The notes below the pieces were generated by a model. The model searched no databases. It saw only the letters and a program-made list of their open reading frames with translations, and was not told the DNA's origin. Source: Streptomyces pactum (lineage in GTDB: Bacteria; Actinomycetota; Actinomycetes; Streptomycetales; Streptomycetaceae). Taken from it: DNA of 64,000 nt. The position numbers were made by a program, and so were the translations under genes. The DNA lies in assembly GCF_002005225.1 (NCBI RefSeq), contig NZ_CP019724.1, positions 1,488,001-1,552,000 on the forward strand, read 5' to 3'. Below, piece after piece: positions 47,501-56,583 of the stretch; position 1 is the stretch's first letter; each line of letters starts with the position of its first letter.

Positions 47501-50500
47501 GTGCCGCGCAGGCCGGGGAAGTCCTTGCCCAGCAGCGAGTTGGACTCCATGACCAGCACCGAGTCCAGGCCGTAGTCGTCCAGCGGGACGCGGCTGTCGA
47601 GGCGCCCGGCGGGCAGCTTGAGCACGCCCGCGAGAACTTCGCGCAGGTGGTCCACCAACCGGTCCCGGAGCCGGTCCGCGCCGTCGGCGGACGCCGGCGC
47701 GGCGGGCCCGGGCGTGACGGAACCGGACGTGGCAGGCCCGGACGGGGCAGGCCCGGACGTGGCAGGCCCGGACGTGGCAGGCCCGGACGGGGCGGGCGTG
47801 CCCGTCAGGGCGGCGTCGACGGCCGCCGGGTCGCCCCAGGCGGGCACGAGCCACGGGACACCGGGGGCGAAGGAGCGGGCCAGGAGGTCGAGGCCCGCTT
47901 CCGCGGTCAGCGCCCGCATCCCGCTGCGGCGGGTGTACGCGGCCAGTTCCTCCTCGCGGACCAGCCCGTCGACCCCGCCGACCGCCCAGAGCGGCCAGGC
48001 CAGGGACAGGCTGCGGCCGTGCCCCTCGCCCCGGCGCACCCGGAGGTCGCGGAGCACCGTGTAGAGGTCGGCGAAGCGGTTGGCGGTGGCGTAGCCGGCC
48101 GCTCCGAAGTCACCGATGACGGAGGAGACGGAGGAGAAGACCACGAAGAGGTCGAGAGGGTCCTCGCGGGTGAGCCGGTCGAGGTGGACCAGACCGTGCG
48201 TCTTGGCGCCGAGCAGCCGGGCGAAGCGCTCCCGGTCGCCGTCGGCGCGGCCCTCGTCGGCGACGCCCGCCAGGTGGAACACGCCGTGCGGGGCGCCGAA
48301 CCGGTCCCTGGCGGCGGCCAGCGCCGCGTCGAGTTCGTCGGCCCGGGCCACGTCGGCGCGCAGCGCGAGCACCTCGGCACCGAGGCCGGTCAGCGCGCGG
48401 TGCCAGGCGCGGGCCCGCTCGTCGGGCTCGGAGCGGCCGATCAGCACCAGTTTGGCCGCGTGGGTGCGGGCCAGGTGCTCGGCGAGGACACGGCCGATGG
48501 CACCGGCGCCGCCGGTCACGACGTACACGCCCCCGTCCCGCAGCGGCACGTCGGCCGGGGCGGCCGGGGCGGTGAGCGGACGCAGGGCCCGGGTCTGCCG
48601 CTCGCCGGAGGCCGTGCGGCGGACCTCCAGGCCCGCGGCGCGGGGTGCGGCGCGCAGTTCCACCGCCACGGCCTGGGCGACCTCGGCGGCCGGGGCCGCG
48701 GTGTCGACGCCGAGGGTGAGCAGTTCCAGACGCGGCGCGACGGGCCCGGTGGAGCGGGCGAACCCGGCCAGGGCGGCCCACTCGGGCCGGTCCTCGCCGG
48801 CGTTCCGCGTGTGCAGCACCAGGCACCGCACCCGGCCGGGCAGCACGTCGGCGCGGGCCGCGTCGAGCACGTCCAGGACGGGGGCGCAGGCCCGGTCGAG
48901 CAGGTCGGCGGGCGAGCCGGCGTCCGTGTCGCCGAGGACGACGGCGAGGTCGAGCCCGTCCTCGCCGGCGAGGGAGGCGAGTCGGCCGGTGTCCTCGCCG
49001 ACGGCGACGACGCGCCGCCACACGCCGGTCGCGGCCAGCGCGGACTCCAGTTCCGGGTGGCGGCCGAGCAGGACGAGGGTCCCGGCGGCGTCCGCCGGTT
49101 CCGGGTCGGCGGCGGGGCGCCAGTACGGCTCGTAGAGGCGGGGTTCACCGGAGGCGGCCTCGGGCTCGGTCTGCGCGGCGGACGCGGCGCGCACGGCGGA
49201 CGCGGCAGGCACGGTGGACGCGGCGGACGCGGCGGACGCGACAGGCACGGCGGACGCAACAGATGCGGCAGACGCGGCATGCACGGCAGGCACGGCGAGC
49301 GCCGCTCGGGCGCCGGGCGCGGGGCCCGCGAGCGCCGCGTGGACACCGGGCCCAGACCCCCCAGGCACCGCCTGGACACCCGGCAGGCGGCCCGCGAAGT
49401 CCCGTACGGAGGCGAGCACGCGGCCCTGGTCGTCGTACACGGTCAGGTCGAAGCGGCGCACGCCCGCCGAATCGCCGACCAGTCGGGCGTGCGCGTGGCA
49501 GACCTCGGGCAGCGGGGCGAAGGAGTCCAGGGCGCCGAGGCTGAAGGGAACGGCGAGTTCACCGGGGCGCGGTGCGGTGGACCGGCCGGCCCAGTGGCAG
49601 GCCCGCAGGGCACCGTCCAGGAGCGCCGGGGGCAGCCGGGTGTCCGGGGCGGTACCGGCCCGGGCCAGCCGGACCAGCGCCTCGCCGGGGCCGACGCGGA
49701 TCTCGTCGATGACGCGGAAGGAAGGGCCGTACGCGAACCCGGCGGCCGCGTACTCGTCGTACGCGGTGGGTCCCTCGCGTACGACGGACAGACGGGCGCG
49801 CAACGCGGCGAGGTCCTCGGCGGTCTCCGGGGCGGCGGGGGCCGGGACGGCGCTGCCCCGGGCGTGCGTGGTGCGGTCGGCACCGGTCCCGCTGTACACC
49901 TCGAAGGCCAGCCCGGCGCCGTCCGGGCGGAAGCCGACGTACAACTCCAGGGCGCCGTCCGCGAGTTCGACGGACCGGCCCCACACCACCTCGCGCAAGG
50001 CGTGCCGGGTGCCGGGCTCGGCGAGCGCGGCGGCGGCGCGGACGAACTCCAGCGTCGCCGCGCCCGCGAGCAGGGGCCGGCCCTCGATCACGTGGTCGCG
50101 CAGCAGCGGGTCGTGCGCGCGCAGCGTCTTGCGGAAGCGGACCTCGGTGACGGTGGACTCGTTGGCGTCGACCAGCGGATGCGGAGCGGGCGTGCCCAGG
50201 TCGGGGTCGAGCGGGATCCAGTAGCGCTCCGCGGCGAACGGGTAGCGCGGGGCGCGGACCCGGCGCGGGGCGGGACCCGGCCGGCCCGCGTGCCAGGCCG
50301 CCCAGTCCACGTCGGCGCCGTCCAGCCAGCGGCGGGCCGGTTCGGTCAGCGGGCCCGCGTCGGCGAGGTCGGGGAGCGGGCCGCCGTCGGCGAACCGGCT
50401 CAGGGCGTCGGCGAGTTCACCGCCGTCGGTGACCGCCACCGCGAGCCGCGCGTCGAGGGGCTCACGTCCCACCTGGGTGGTGAAGCACAGGTCGGCGAGC

Positions 50501-53500
50501 GGCACGCGCTCGGTTCGGACGAAGCGGGCGGCCGACTCGGCGTAGGCGCGCAGCCGCTCCTCGTCGCGGGCGGAGAGCAGGAACAGCACGGGTTCGCCGG
50601 TGCGCTGCCCGCCCGCCGGTACGTCGGTGACCGGGTCGGGGTCCGGGGACTCCTCCAGGACGAGGTGCGCGTTGGCGCCGCCCGCGCCGAAGGAGCTGAG
50701 GCCGGCCCGGCGCGGCCGGTCCTCGTCGGGCCAGGCGGACAGCTCGCGCTGGACGCGGAACGGGGAACGCTCGAAGTCGATGTTGGGGTTCAGCTCGGCC
50801 GAGTGCAGCGAGGGCACCAGGGTGCGGTGCCGGAACTGCAGCAGCACCTTGGTGAGTCCGGCGATGCCGGCCGCGGACTCGAGGTGCCCGATGTTGGACT
50901 TGACCGAGCCGATCGGCCAGGTGCCGGGCGCGGCCTCGGCGGGCCGGTAGGCGTGGGTGAGGCCGGTCAGTTCGATCGGGTCGCCCAGGGCGGTGCCGGT
51001 GCCGTGCGCCTCGACGTAGCCGATGTCCTGCGGGGTGACGCCGGCCCGTTCCAGCGCGGTGGTGATCGCGTGCTGCTGGGCGCGCGGGTTGGGCACGCTG
51101 TATCCGTTGGTCCGGGCGCCGTGGTTGACGGCGCTGCCGAGGATCAGGCCGTGGACGCGGTCCCCGTCGGCCAGCGCCTTGCGATAGGGCTTGAGCAGGA
51201 CGGCGCCGACGCCCTCGCCGGGCACGTACCCGGTGCCGCCCGCGCCGAAGGCCCGGCAGCGGCCGTCGGCGGACAGGAAGCGGCCCTGGCTGAGGAAGGC
51301 GAACTTGTACGGGTGGACGGAGACGTTGACGCCTCCGGCGATGGCCAGTTCGCTCTCGCCGCGGCGCAGGCTCTCGCAGGCCAGGTGGATCGCGGTGAGC
51401 GAGGAGGAGCACATGGTGTCCAGCGCCATGCTCGGGCCGGACAGGTCCAGGGCGTGGCTGACCCGGTTGGCGATGGTGGCGAAGGACGAGCCGGTGAGGG
51501 GCCGCCCGCCGCGCAGGGCGTCCAGGGCGCCGTGGAACTGGTACTCGCCGTACATGACGCCGACGTACACGCCGACGGGCCGGCCGGCCAGGTCCGAGCG
51601 GCGGTAGCCGGCGTCCTCCAGGACGTGCCAGGCGTTCTGCAGGAACAGGCGCTCCTGGGGGTCCATCAGTTCGGCCTGGCGCGGGGAGATGCCGAAGAAG
51701 AGCGGGTCGAAGCGGTCGACGTCGCGCAGGAATCCGCCCCACCGGGTGTGGGCGAGGCCGGGGGCCGCCGGGTCCGGGTCGTACCAGCGGCCGCCGTCCC
51801 AGCGCTCCGCGGGTATCCCGGTGATGGCGTCGCGGCCCTCGGCCAGGTTGGTCCACAGTTCGTCGGGGTCGTCGGCGGCGGGGTAGCGGCCGGCCAGGCC
51901 GATGACGGCGATGGCGTCGGGGGCGTCCTCGGCGGGGTCGGCGGGGTCGGCGGGTTCGGCGACACCGGCTCGCGCGGTACGGCGGAGGGTGCGCGGCGGG
52001 CGCGCGGCGGTGTCTTCCGCGGCGGGCGCGACCGGTGCGGCGGCCGGTGTGCCGCCGGCCGCCTCGGTCGCGTGGTGCTCGGCGAAGTAGCCGGCGAGTT
52101 CGCCCAGGTTGGCGTACTCGAAGAACAGGGTCTTGGACAGGGCGTCGAAGTGCCGGTCCAGTTCGCGGTTGAGCTTGGCGATCATCAGCGAGTCGATGCC
52201 GAGCCGGTCGAAGGGGGTGTCCTCGGCCAGTTCGGACGGCTCCAGGCCGGTCTCGGCGGCGATCAGCTCGCGCAGCAGCCGCAGGGCCTCGTCGCGCGGG
52301 CCGCCCTCGGCGGGGGCCGTGGCCGGGGCCGTGGCGGGCGCGAGGGCCGGGGCGGTCCGGGCCGCCCGGGCGACGGGCGCGGTGAGCGCGGTGGTGATGG
52401 TGCGGAGGTCTCCGTAGGCGGCGACGAGTGCGCCGGAGGTGCCGAGGGCCCGCTCGAACAGGGCGAGGCCGGCCTCTGTGGGCAGTACGCCGAAGCCGGT
52501 GCGGGCGGCGATGTCCGCGGCGTCCTCGGTGCTCTGGCGCATCCCGCCCTCGGCCCACATCGGCCAGGCGATCGCGGTGATCCGGCGGTGCCGTTCGGCG
52601 TAGGCCTCCAGGTAGGCGTTGGCGTACGCGTAGTCGCTCTGGCCGGGGTTGCCGATGTGGGCGGCGATGGAGGAGAAGGCGACGAAGAAGTCCAGCGGGT
52701 CGTCGGCGGTGGCCGCGTCCAGTGCGCGCAGTCCGGCGGCCTTGGGGGCGAGGACGGCGGCGAGGTCCTCCGCGGACTTGGTCAGGGCGAAGCCGTCGCG
52801 CAGCACGCCGGCGGCGTGGACGACACCGGTGAGCGGCCCGAACTCCTCGCGTACGGAGGCGAGTACGGCGGCCAGGGCGTCGGGGTCGGACACGTCGACG
52901 CTGCGGTGGGCCAGGCGCTCGTCCAGGCCGGCGGGGCGTTCGCCGCGGCCCAGCAGGACCACGTGGGCGTCGGCCCGGAAGAGCAGCCGGCCGGCGACGG
53001 CGCGGCCCAGTCCGCCGGCGCCGCCCGTCACGACGTACACGCCGCCGTCGCGGACCGCCACCGGGCCGGCGGCCGGAGCCGGCTCGGCCCGCGGGATCCG
53101 GCGGCCCCGTGCGGTGTGCTCGACCTCCGGGTCGCGGCCGTGGCCGGACAGTTCACCCGCGAGCGCGTCGGCCTCGGCCACGTCCTCGGCGAGGCCGACG
53201 GCCTGCACTTCGAGGAGCGGGTTCTCCGCGCGGACGGTACGGGCGAAGGCGCCGAGCGCGGCGCGTTCGGGGCGTGGGCCGTCGGTGTCGTGCCGGTGCA
53301 GCAGCAGGACGCGCACGGGGGTGGTGGGGCGGGCGGCGAGGAGCGTGCGGACGACGTGCAGCGCCTGTTCGGGGGTGGGTTCGTCGACGAGGACGACGTC
53401 GGGCGCGGTGGCCGGGTCGAGGTCGCGGCCGACCGTGCCGACGCCCAGCGCGGTGAGGTGGGCGGCGAGCTGTGCGCCGCGCGCCGGGCCGGCGGTGACG

Positions 53501-56500
53501 ACGGCGGCCGTGTCGCCGAGGGGTGTGCCGGTGGGCTCGGCGGGCGCGGCGGTCCAGCGGCGGACCAGCAGGGCCGACTCGCGGGGCTCGCCGAGGACGC
53601 GTACGGCCAGGTCGTGCAGGCGGGCCAGGACCTGGCCGTGGGTGTCCAGGACGGTGAGGTCGGCGTGCGCGGTCCGCTCCCCCAGCTTGCCGGCCGTGAC
53701 GTGGACGTGGCAGGGGCCGGTGACGGGGGCGTGCACGGTGAGTTCGCCCAGGGCCAGCGGCAGGAAGCCGTCGGCCTTGTCTCCGTAGGCGCGGGCCAGC
53801 AGCACGACCAGGGCGTGCAGGGCGCCGTCCAGGAGGGCGGGGTTGAGCAGGGCGCCGTCGAGCGAGGAGCCGTGGGGCGGTTCGAGGGTGCCGAGGGCCT
53901 CCCCGTCGCCGAGCCGGACCTCGGTGAGGGCGCGCATGCGGGGGCCGTAGTCCAGGCGGTGGGCGCGCAGGATGTCGTAGCAGTCCGTGTGGGTGACCGC
54001 CTCGGCGCAGCGGGCGGCGACGGCGGCCGGGTCGGCCGGTGCCGGGCGCTCGTCGGCTCCGGGGTGGATCTCCCCGGCCGCCACCACCCGCTCGTCGGCG
54101 GTGAGTTCGAACCCGACCGTGTCCCGCTCGCGCCAGAGCTGTACCAGGGCGGTGCGCGGCCCGGTGGCGTAGGAGAGCAACTGCTCGAAGGAGACCCCGC
54201 GCAGCCGGACCGGTCCGCCGAGGGAGAGTTCGCCGGCCGCGCGGGCCAGTTCCAACTGTCCGGCGGCGGGCAGGACGGGCTCGGCGTCGACGCGGTGGTC
54301 GGCGAGGTAGAACTCGGTGCCGGTGCGGGTGCTGCGGTAGGCGAGGGTCTCCAGGGTGGAGACGTTCTCGTCCAGCATGGGGTGCGGGCCGGGGCCGGTG
54401 ACCCGGTCGGCGGGTGCGCTGCCGTCCGGGCCGGTCAGCCAGCAGCGGCGGCCCTCGAAGGGGTAGGTGGGCAGCGGGACGCGGCCGCGCTCCTCGCCCT
54501 CGAACCAGGCCGCCCAGTCGACGGCGGCGCCGGCCTGCCAGGCGCGGGCCACGCCGTCCCAGGGGCCGTCGGTCACGCCGAGGGCGACACCGCGGACCTC
54601 GTCGTGGGCGCCGCGCACGGGGATGCGGGCGCGGGCGGCGGCCGGAACCGGGCCGTCGCCGGTCAGCGCGTCCTGGAGCCGCAGCGCCCCGGTCACGCAG
54701 GCGGCGGCCCGGGCCGCGAGCCCGTCTCCGTGCACCGCGACCGGGGTGAGGCCCCAGTCGAGCCAGAGCTTGCCGAGGGCGTACTGCACGGCGAACGCCC
54801 GCCCCCGCTCGCCGAGCCGGTCGGCGCCCGCGGCGAGCGCGGCCTCGTGGTGCCCGGCGAAGGCGGGCTCGGCGGCGGCCCACCGGCCGGCCAGGCCCGC
54901 CGCGTCCGGGACGTCCTCGGCGAGGACGAAGGAGACCTCGCCGGTGCCGGGCCGCTCGGGGACCGGGGCCCGGCGCAGCGCCCGGGCGAGGGTGGCGCGG
55001 TCGGATCCGGTGACGGCGAGCCGGTACTCGTGGGCGCGGCGGCCCACGGCCAGCGTGTAGGCGACGTCGGCGAGCGCGGCCGGGTCGTCGCCGTCGAGGT
55101 GGGCGGCCAGGTTCCGGGCGGCCGTGGCCAGCGCGGTCGGGGTGCGGGCGGACACCACCAGGAGCTGCCGCGCGCGGTGCGCGTCGCCGGTGACGGGGGC
55201 GGGCGGGGCCTCCTCAAGGATCGCGTGCGCGTTGGTGCCGCCGATGCCGAAGGAGCTGACGCCCGCGCGCAGCGGTCCCTGACCCGTCCAGGGGGCGGTC
55301 TCGGTGCTCACCTTGAAGGGGCCGGCCGCGAAGTCGATGGCCGGGTTGGGGGTGGTGTGGTTGACGGTCGGCACCAGCGTCCGGTGCTTCATCATCAGGA
55401 CCGTCTTGAGCACGCCCGCGACACCGGCCGCCGCGTCCAGGTGGCCGACGTTGGACTTGACGGAGCCGATGGCGCAGAAGCCGGTGTCGGCGGTGGACTC
55501 CCGGAAGGCCCGGGTGAGCGCCGAGACCTCGACCGGGTCGCCGAGGCGGGTGGCGGTGCCGTGCGCCTCGACGTATCCGATGGTGCGGGGGTCGACGCCG
55601 GAGACGGTGTGCGCCTCGCGGATGACGGCGGTCTGGCCGGCGGCGCCGGGCGCGGCGAAGCTCACCTTGCCGGAGCCGTCGTTGTTGGTGGCCGTGCCCT
55701 TGATGACGGCGTGGATGGTGTCCCGGTCGGCGACGGCGTCCCGCAGGAGCTTGAGGACCAGGACGCCGACGCCGTTGCCGAGGACGGTGCCGCTGGCGTC
55801 CGCGTCGAAGGTGCGCACGTGCCCGTCCCGGGACAGGATCGCGCCCTCCTCGTACAGGTACCCCTTGGCCTGCGGCAGTTTCACGGTGACGCCGCCGGCC
55901 AGCGCCATGTCGCACTCGCCGTTGATCAGGCCCTGGCAGGCCAGGTGGAGGGCGACGAGGGAGGTGGAGCAGGCGGTCTGGACGGCGTAGCTGGGGCCTT
56001 TGAGGTCGAGTTTGTAGGACAGCCGGGTGGCCAGGAAGTCCTTGTCGTTGCCGACCATCACCGCGAAGTGCCGGGAGGTGGTGGTCTGGTCGACGTGGGG
56101 CAGGACCTGCTGCTGGAGGTAGGTGTTGATGGCCGCGCCGGCGTAGACGCTGATCAGCCCGTCGTAGCGGGCGGGGTCGTAGCCGGCGTGCTCCAGGGCG
56201 GCGTGGCCCGCCGTGAGCAGGATGCGGTGCTGCGGGTCGGTGATCGCGGCCTCGGCCGGGGTGAACTCGAAGTACCCGGTGTCGAACAGGTCGACGTCCG
56301 GGATGACCCCGTGGGCGGGGACGTACTCCGGGTCGTCCAGCAGCCGGGCGGGCACCCCCGCCGCCGCCAGTTCCTCGCGGCTGAAGCGGGTGATGCCCTC
56401 CCGGCCCTCGACCAGCAGGCGCCAGAAGGAGTCCAGGTCGTCGGCGCCGGGGAGACGCCCGGCCATGCCGATGATGGCGACGTCCGTTTCGGCTACCACC

Positions 56501-56517
56501 GGTACCGGGTTGTTCAC
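41551..56517 (-). CDS. Trans-AT PKS with three modules: KS-(decayed AT)-DH-KR-ACP / KS-DH-KR-ACP / KS-DH-KR-cMT-ACP
   Basis: A 4988-aa protein; GTG at 56517 with AAGGAGTG ten bases before it. Rough positions: KS1 10-435 (Cys near 184); dead AT 440-700 with GDGLAA for GHSLGE; DH1 700-990 (HRVDAEPVLP, Asp in NPALLDGALH); KR1 near 1170-1330; ACP1 near 1445; KS2 1540-1965 (TMCSSSL near 1702); DH2 near 2147-2330 (HVIEGRPLLA, PPALLDGALR); KR2 near 2668-2850; ACP2 near 2986; KS3 3080-3510 (Cys near 3250); DH3 near 3708-3880 (HVVDGRPILPG, HPGVLDAALH, canonical); KR3 near 4158-4330; C-methyltransferase near 4608 (EVGAGTGGT); ACP3 near 4865. The last 30 residues (LSDAAVDELLAELL) look like a C-terminal docking helix. 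No functional AT, so it depends on the trans AT. Three dehydrating modules, the last methylating, match the C-methylated triene of oxazolomycin/inthomycin acyl chains. Confidence 0.95.
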   Translation of the reverse strand: MNNPVPVVAETDVAIIGMAGRLPGADDLDSFWRLLVEGREGITRFSREELAAAGVPARLLDDPEYVPAHGVIPDVDLFDTGYFEFTPAEAAITDPQHRILLTAGHAALEHAGYDPARYDGLISVYAGAAINTYLQQQVLPHVDQTTTSRHFAVMVGNDKDFLATRLSYKLDLKGPSYAVQTACSTSLVALHLACQGLINGECDMALAGGVTVKLPQAKGYLYEEGAILSRDGHVRTFDADASGTVLGNGVGVLVLKLLRDAVADRDTIHAVIKGTATNNDGSGKVSFAAPGAAGQTAVIREAHTVSGVDPRTIGYVEAHGTATRLGDPVEVSALTRAFRESTADTGFCAIGSVKSNVGHLDAAAGVAGVLKTVLMMKHRTLVPTVNHTTPNPAIDFAAGPFKVSTETAPWTGQGPLRAGVSSFGIGGTNAHAILEEAPPAPVTGDAHRARQLLVVSARTPTALATAARNLAAHLDGDDPAALADVAYTLAVGRRAHEYRLAVTGSDRATLARALRRAPVPERPGTGEVSFVLAEDVPDAAGLAGRWAAAEPAFAGHHEAALAAGADRLGERGRAFAVQYALGKLWLDWGLTPVAVHGDGLAARAAACVTGALRLQDALTGDGPVPAAARARIPVRGAHDEVRGVALGVTDGPWDGVARAWQAGAAVDWAAWFEGEERGRVPLPTYPFEGRRCWLTGPDGSAPADRVTGPGPHPMLDENVSTLETLAYRSTRTGTEFYLADHRVDAEPVLPAAGQLELARAAGELSLGGPVRLRGVSFEQLLSYATGPRTALVQLWRERDTVGFELTADERVVAAGEIHPGADERPAPADPAAVAARCAEAVTHTDCYDILRAHRLDYGPRMRALTEVRLGDGEALGTLEPPHGSSLDGALLNPALLDGALHALVVLLARAYGDKADGFLPLALGELTVHAPVTGPCHVHVTAGKLGERTAHADLTVLDTHGQVLARLHDLAVRVLGEPRESALLVRRWTAAPAEPTGTPLGDTAAVVTAGPARGAQLAAHLTALGVGTVGRDLDPATAPDVVLVDEPTPEQALHVVRTLLAARPTTPVRVLLLHRHDTDGPRPERAALGAFARTVRAENPLLEVQAVGLAEDVAEADALAGELSGHGRDPEVEHTARGRRIPRAEPAPAAGPVAVRDGGVYVVTGGAGGLGRAVAGRLLFRADAHVVLLGRGERPAGLDERLAHRSVDVSDPDALAAVLASVREEFGPLTGVVHAAGVLRDGFALTKSAEDLAAVLAPKAAGLRALDAATADDPLDFFVAFSSIAAHIGNPGQSDYAYANAYLEAYAERHRRITAIAWPMWAEGGMRQSTEDAADIAARTGFGVLPTEAGLALFERALGTSGALVAAYGDLRTITTALTAPVARAARTAPALAPATAPATAPAEGGPRDEALRLLRELIAAETGLEPSELAEDTPFDRLGIDSLMIAKLNRELDRHFDALSKTLFFEYANLGELAGYFAEHHATEAAGGTPAAAPVAPAAEDTAARPPRTLRRTARAGVAEPADPADPAEDAPDAIAVIGLAGRYPAADDPDELWTNLAEGRDAITGIPAERWDGGRWYDPDPAAPGLAHTRWGGFLRDVDRFDPLFFGISPRQAELMDPQERLFLQNAWHVLEDAGYRRSDLAGRPVGVYVGVMYGEYQFHGALDALRGGRPLTGSSFATIANRVSHALDLSGPSMALDTMCSSSLTAIHLACESLRRGESELAIAGGVNVSVHPYKFAFLSQGRFLSADGRCRAFGAGGTGYVPGEGVGAVLLKPYRKALADGDRVHGLILGSAVNHGARTNGYSVPNPRAQQHAITTALERAGVTPQDIGYVEAHGTGTALGDPIELTGLTHAYRPAEAAPGTWPIGSVKSNIGHLESAAGIAGLTKVLLQFRHRTLVPSLHSAELNPNIDFERSPFRVQRELSAWPDEDRPRRAGLSSFGAGGANAHLVLEESPDPDPVTDVPAGGQRTGEPVLFLLSARDEERLRAYAESAARFVRTERVPLADLCFTTQVGREPLDARLAVAVTDGGELADALSRFADGGPLPDLADAGPLTEPARRWLDGADVDWAAWHAGRPGPAPRRVRAPRYPFAAERYWIPLDPDLGTPAPHPLVDANESTVTEVRFRKTLRAHDPLLRDHVIEGRPLLAGAATLEFVRAAAALAEPGTRHALREVVWGRSVELADGALELYVGFRPDGAGLAFEVYSGTGADRTTHARGSAVPAPAAPETAEDLAALRARLSVVREGPTAYDEYAAAGFAYGPSFRVIDEIRVGPGEALVRLARAGTAPDTRLPPALLDGALRACHWAGRSTAPRPGELAVPFSLGALDSFAPLPEVCHAHARLVGDSAGVRRFDLTVYDDQGRVLASVRDFAGRLPGVQAVPGGSGPGVHAALAGPAPGARAALAVPAVHAASAASVASAVPVASAASAASTVPAASAVRAASAAQTEPEAASGEPRLYEPYWRPAADPEPADAAGTLVLLGRHPELESALAATGVWRRVVAVGEDTGRLASLAGEDGLDLAVVLGDTDAGSPADLLDRACAPVLDVLDAARADVLPGRVRCLVLHTRNAGEDRPEWAALAGFARSTGPVAPRLELLTLGVDTAAPAAEVAQAVAVELRAAPRAAGLEVRRTASGERQTRALRPLTAPAAPADVPLRDGGVYVVTGGAGAIGRVLAEHLARTHAAKLVLIGRSEPDERARAWHRALTGLGAEVLALRADVARADELDAALAAARDRFGAPHGVFHLAGVADEGRADGDRERFARLLGAKTHGLVHLDRLTREDPLDLFVVFSSVSSVIGDFGAAGYATANRFADLYTVLRDLRVRRGEGHGRSLSLAWPLWAVGGVDGLVREEELAAYTRRSGMRALTAEAGLDLLARSFAPGVPWLVPAWGDPAAVDAALTGTPAPSGPATSGPATSGPAPSGPATSGSVTPGPAAPASADGADRLRDRLVDHLREVLAGVLKLPAGRLDSRVPLDDYGLDSVLVMESNSLLGKDFPGLRGTVFFEFRTVDELAAHILAGQADAVTRLFPGESEPPGQETQPSRQDLTPAPGPATAPGPYSPPARRDADEPIAIIGISGRYPQADNLEEFWRNLAEGRDCVTEVPADRWDADALFDADPAAPGRSYSRWGGFLSDVDSFDSLFFQIAPKQARTMDPQERLFLQTAWSALEDAGYPPSRIPAPRHGGQGHDVGVFAGVMWDDYAILAAAESARGNHQAVLANRSAIANQVSYFGDFRGPSVVIDTACSASLVAVHQACESIRRGECSYAIAGGVNVAVHPDKYVHLSRKTMLSADGRCRAFGAGGTGYVPGEGVGAVVLKRLSDAVRDGDTVHAVIRASAVNHGGRTSGYTVPNPQAQQALVEQALQAAGIDARTIGCVEAHGTGTALGDPIEHTALAQAFARHTGDTGFCALGSVKSAIGHLEGAAGIAGLTKAVLQLRHGTLLPTLHAEEPNPVIDFGNSPFTVQRETAPWPRAYDGDGRPLPRRAAVSSFGAGGTNAHVVVEEYVAPEPAPAGPERAELIVLSARDEDRLRARAADLGRALAEPDAPSLADVAHTLRVGREPLAARLAFVAADLADAADRLAAVGRGEGGQWLHRGRVEQHPPLAGLLTDGHGGEEFLANQIAAGADDLLGRLWVSGVSVDWDLLHRLRPAERRRVPLPTYPFERVRHWLDTTPAPASAQGPRRWERRLAADEPVLRDHVVDGRPILPGAGHLDLVAEASGGLAGRACLDVRWVVPLAPSGSGETVAVAFDGDRYEVRGADDAVRSVGRLAAAPAAPAPLDVTALRARLDEGPGEASFYRALAGQGLPYGPFFRRVRQVWTGHDEVLGRIGEPAGDDPEHALHPGVLDAALHTVAALLVRRRGAHARPMLPFAADRVEVYGAVPATGWSYVRETGTDRCEVLLSDDTGAVRVRFEGLTYREAKPSAVVVHRPVWTARPADEHAGAARSVLLVGERLDAEPAAGIARAHHGADVRRLPVGPGGLADAELDRALAGSGAPELVYFLATAPGREPAGRAELRALTDRGPVALYRLVRALDRHGLLERETRLKVVTTDVHPLEAGDDSSPWAAGTAGLAAVAAKEFPALRVALVDVRAVEASRAAGAIVAEPFPARPVPVSLRAGVRRVRTLERVELPAAAPRFRPGGVYLVVGGLGAVGRDTCRHLGRAYGAKLVVVGRSPLDETRRQTVAELEKAGAEVRYLALDATDPDALKEAVGVAVQEFGALHGVINAAMVLVSQVLRELPEDGLRTALESKTDATWSLLHAVRELPLDFALLYSSGVAFEGNHGQAGYAAGCTFADACALHAARTLPFPVRVLNLGYWHAGGDPERERVLRRFGAAGIRPLSAEQGMTVVERTLAAGLPQVFALDADRPILDNLGIDPDRTLSVLPGGAPGPLPEVRFPSAPGADREPADRELADREMAAHQRAVAEAEELALRLLASVLDRAGLFGAGEASREELAARLGVVPEHAALFQAELDMLAEADWLTGTDGGRLRPTGRGTAPEAELLAELRRLAERHPSLAPVVTLLGDCLTALPDVLTGRRPAMEVLFPDGSAERVAAVYRGDPVTDRCNGEVARLVAEQVGARRAADPTAPVRILEVGAGTGGTTAAVLDALASCGDGVEYVFTDVSPAFVRKARNRFGSRYPFTRFEVLDIEADPAGQGLTPGAHDVVLATNVLHATRRLSGTLTGVKRLLRRGGALLLVEGTRARHQLALVFGLTTGWWLFSDPEQRMPRSPLASERQWRDALAACGFTDISAAAPTTEAGPAFQSVIAAVSDGVVPGDGQAPAAEREPKRTPAPAPARASAVAPAAPVSPASHASPVSRDDALHQVTDVFARVLEMTADQLDPDLTFENYGVDSLVVLELTRALEAVYGPQPATLLFERITIRQLAGHLGAQAHGPGTPGTPEFPLTETPEAPKTLKTPETSDTPVTTPQPSTPAAPEPAPAGHAERLVAGLSDAAVDELLAELLPHRGESEGGGR

Positions 56518-56583
56518 TGACCCAACACTCCTTATGTTCCTGCGCTCACGTGGGGACGAGACGGTGCTCCGGCTCGCGTCGGA

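Noticed and set aside
47458..56520. A 3020-codon plus-strand frame opposite the three-module PKS
   Set aside because: Same antisense effect; no recognisable motif and no ribosome site.
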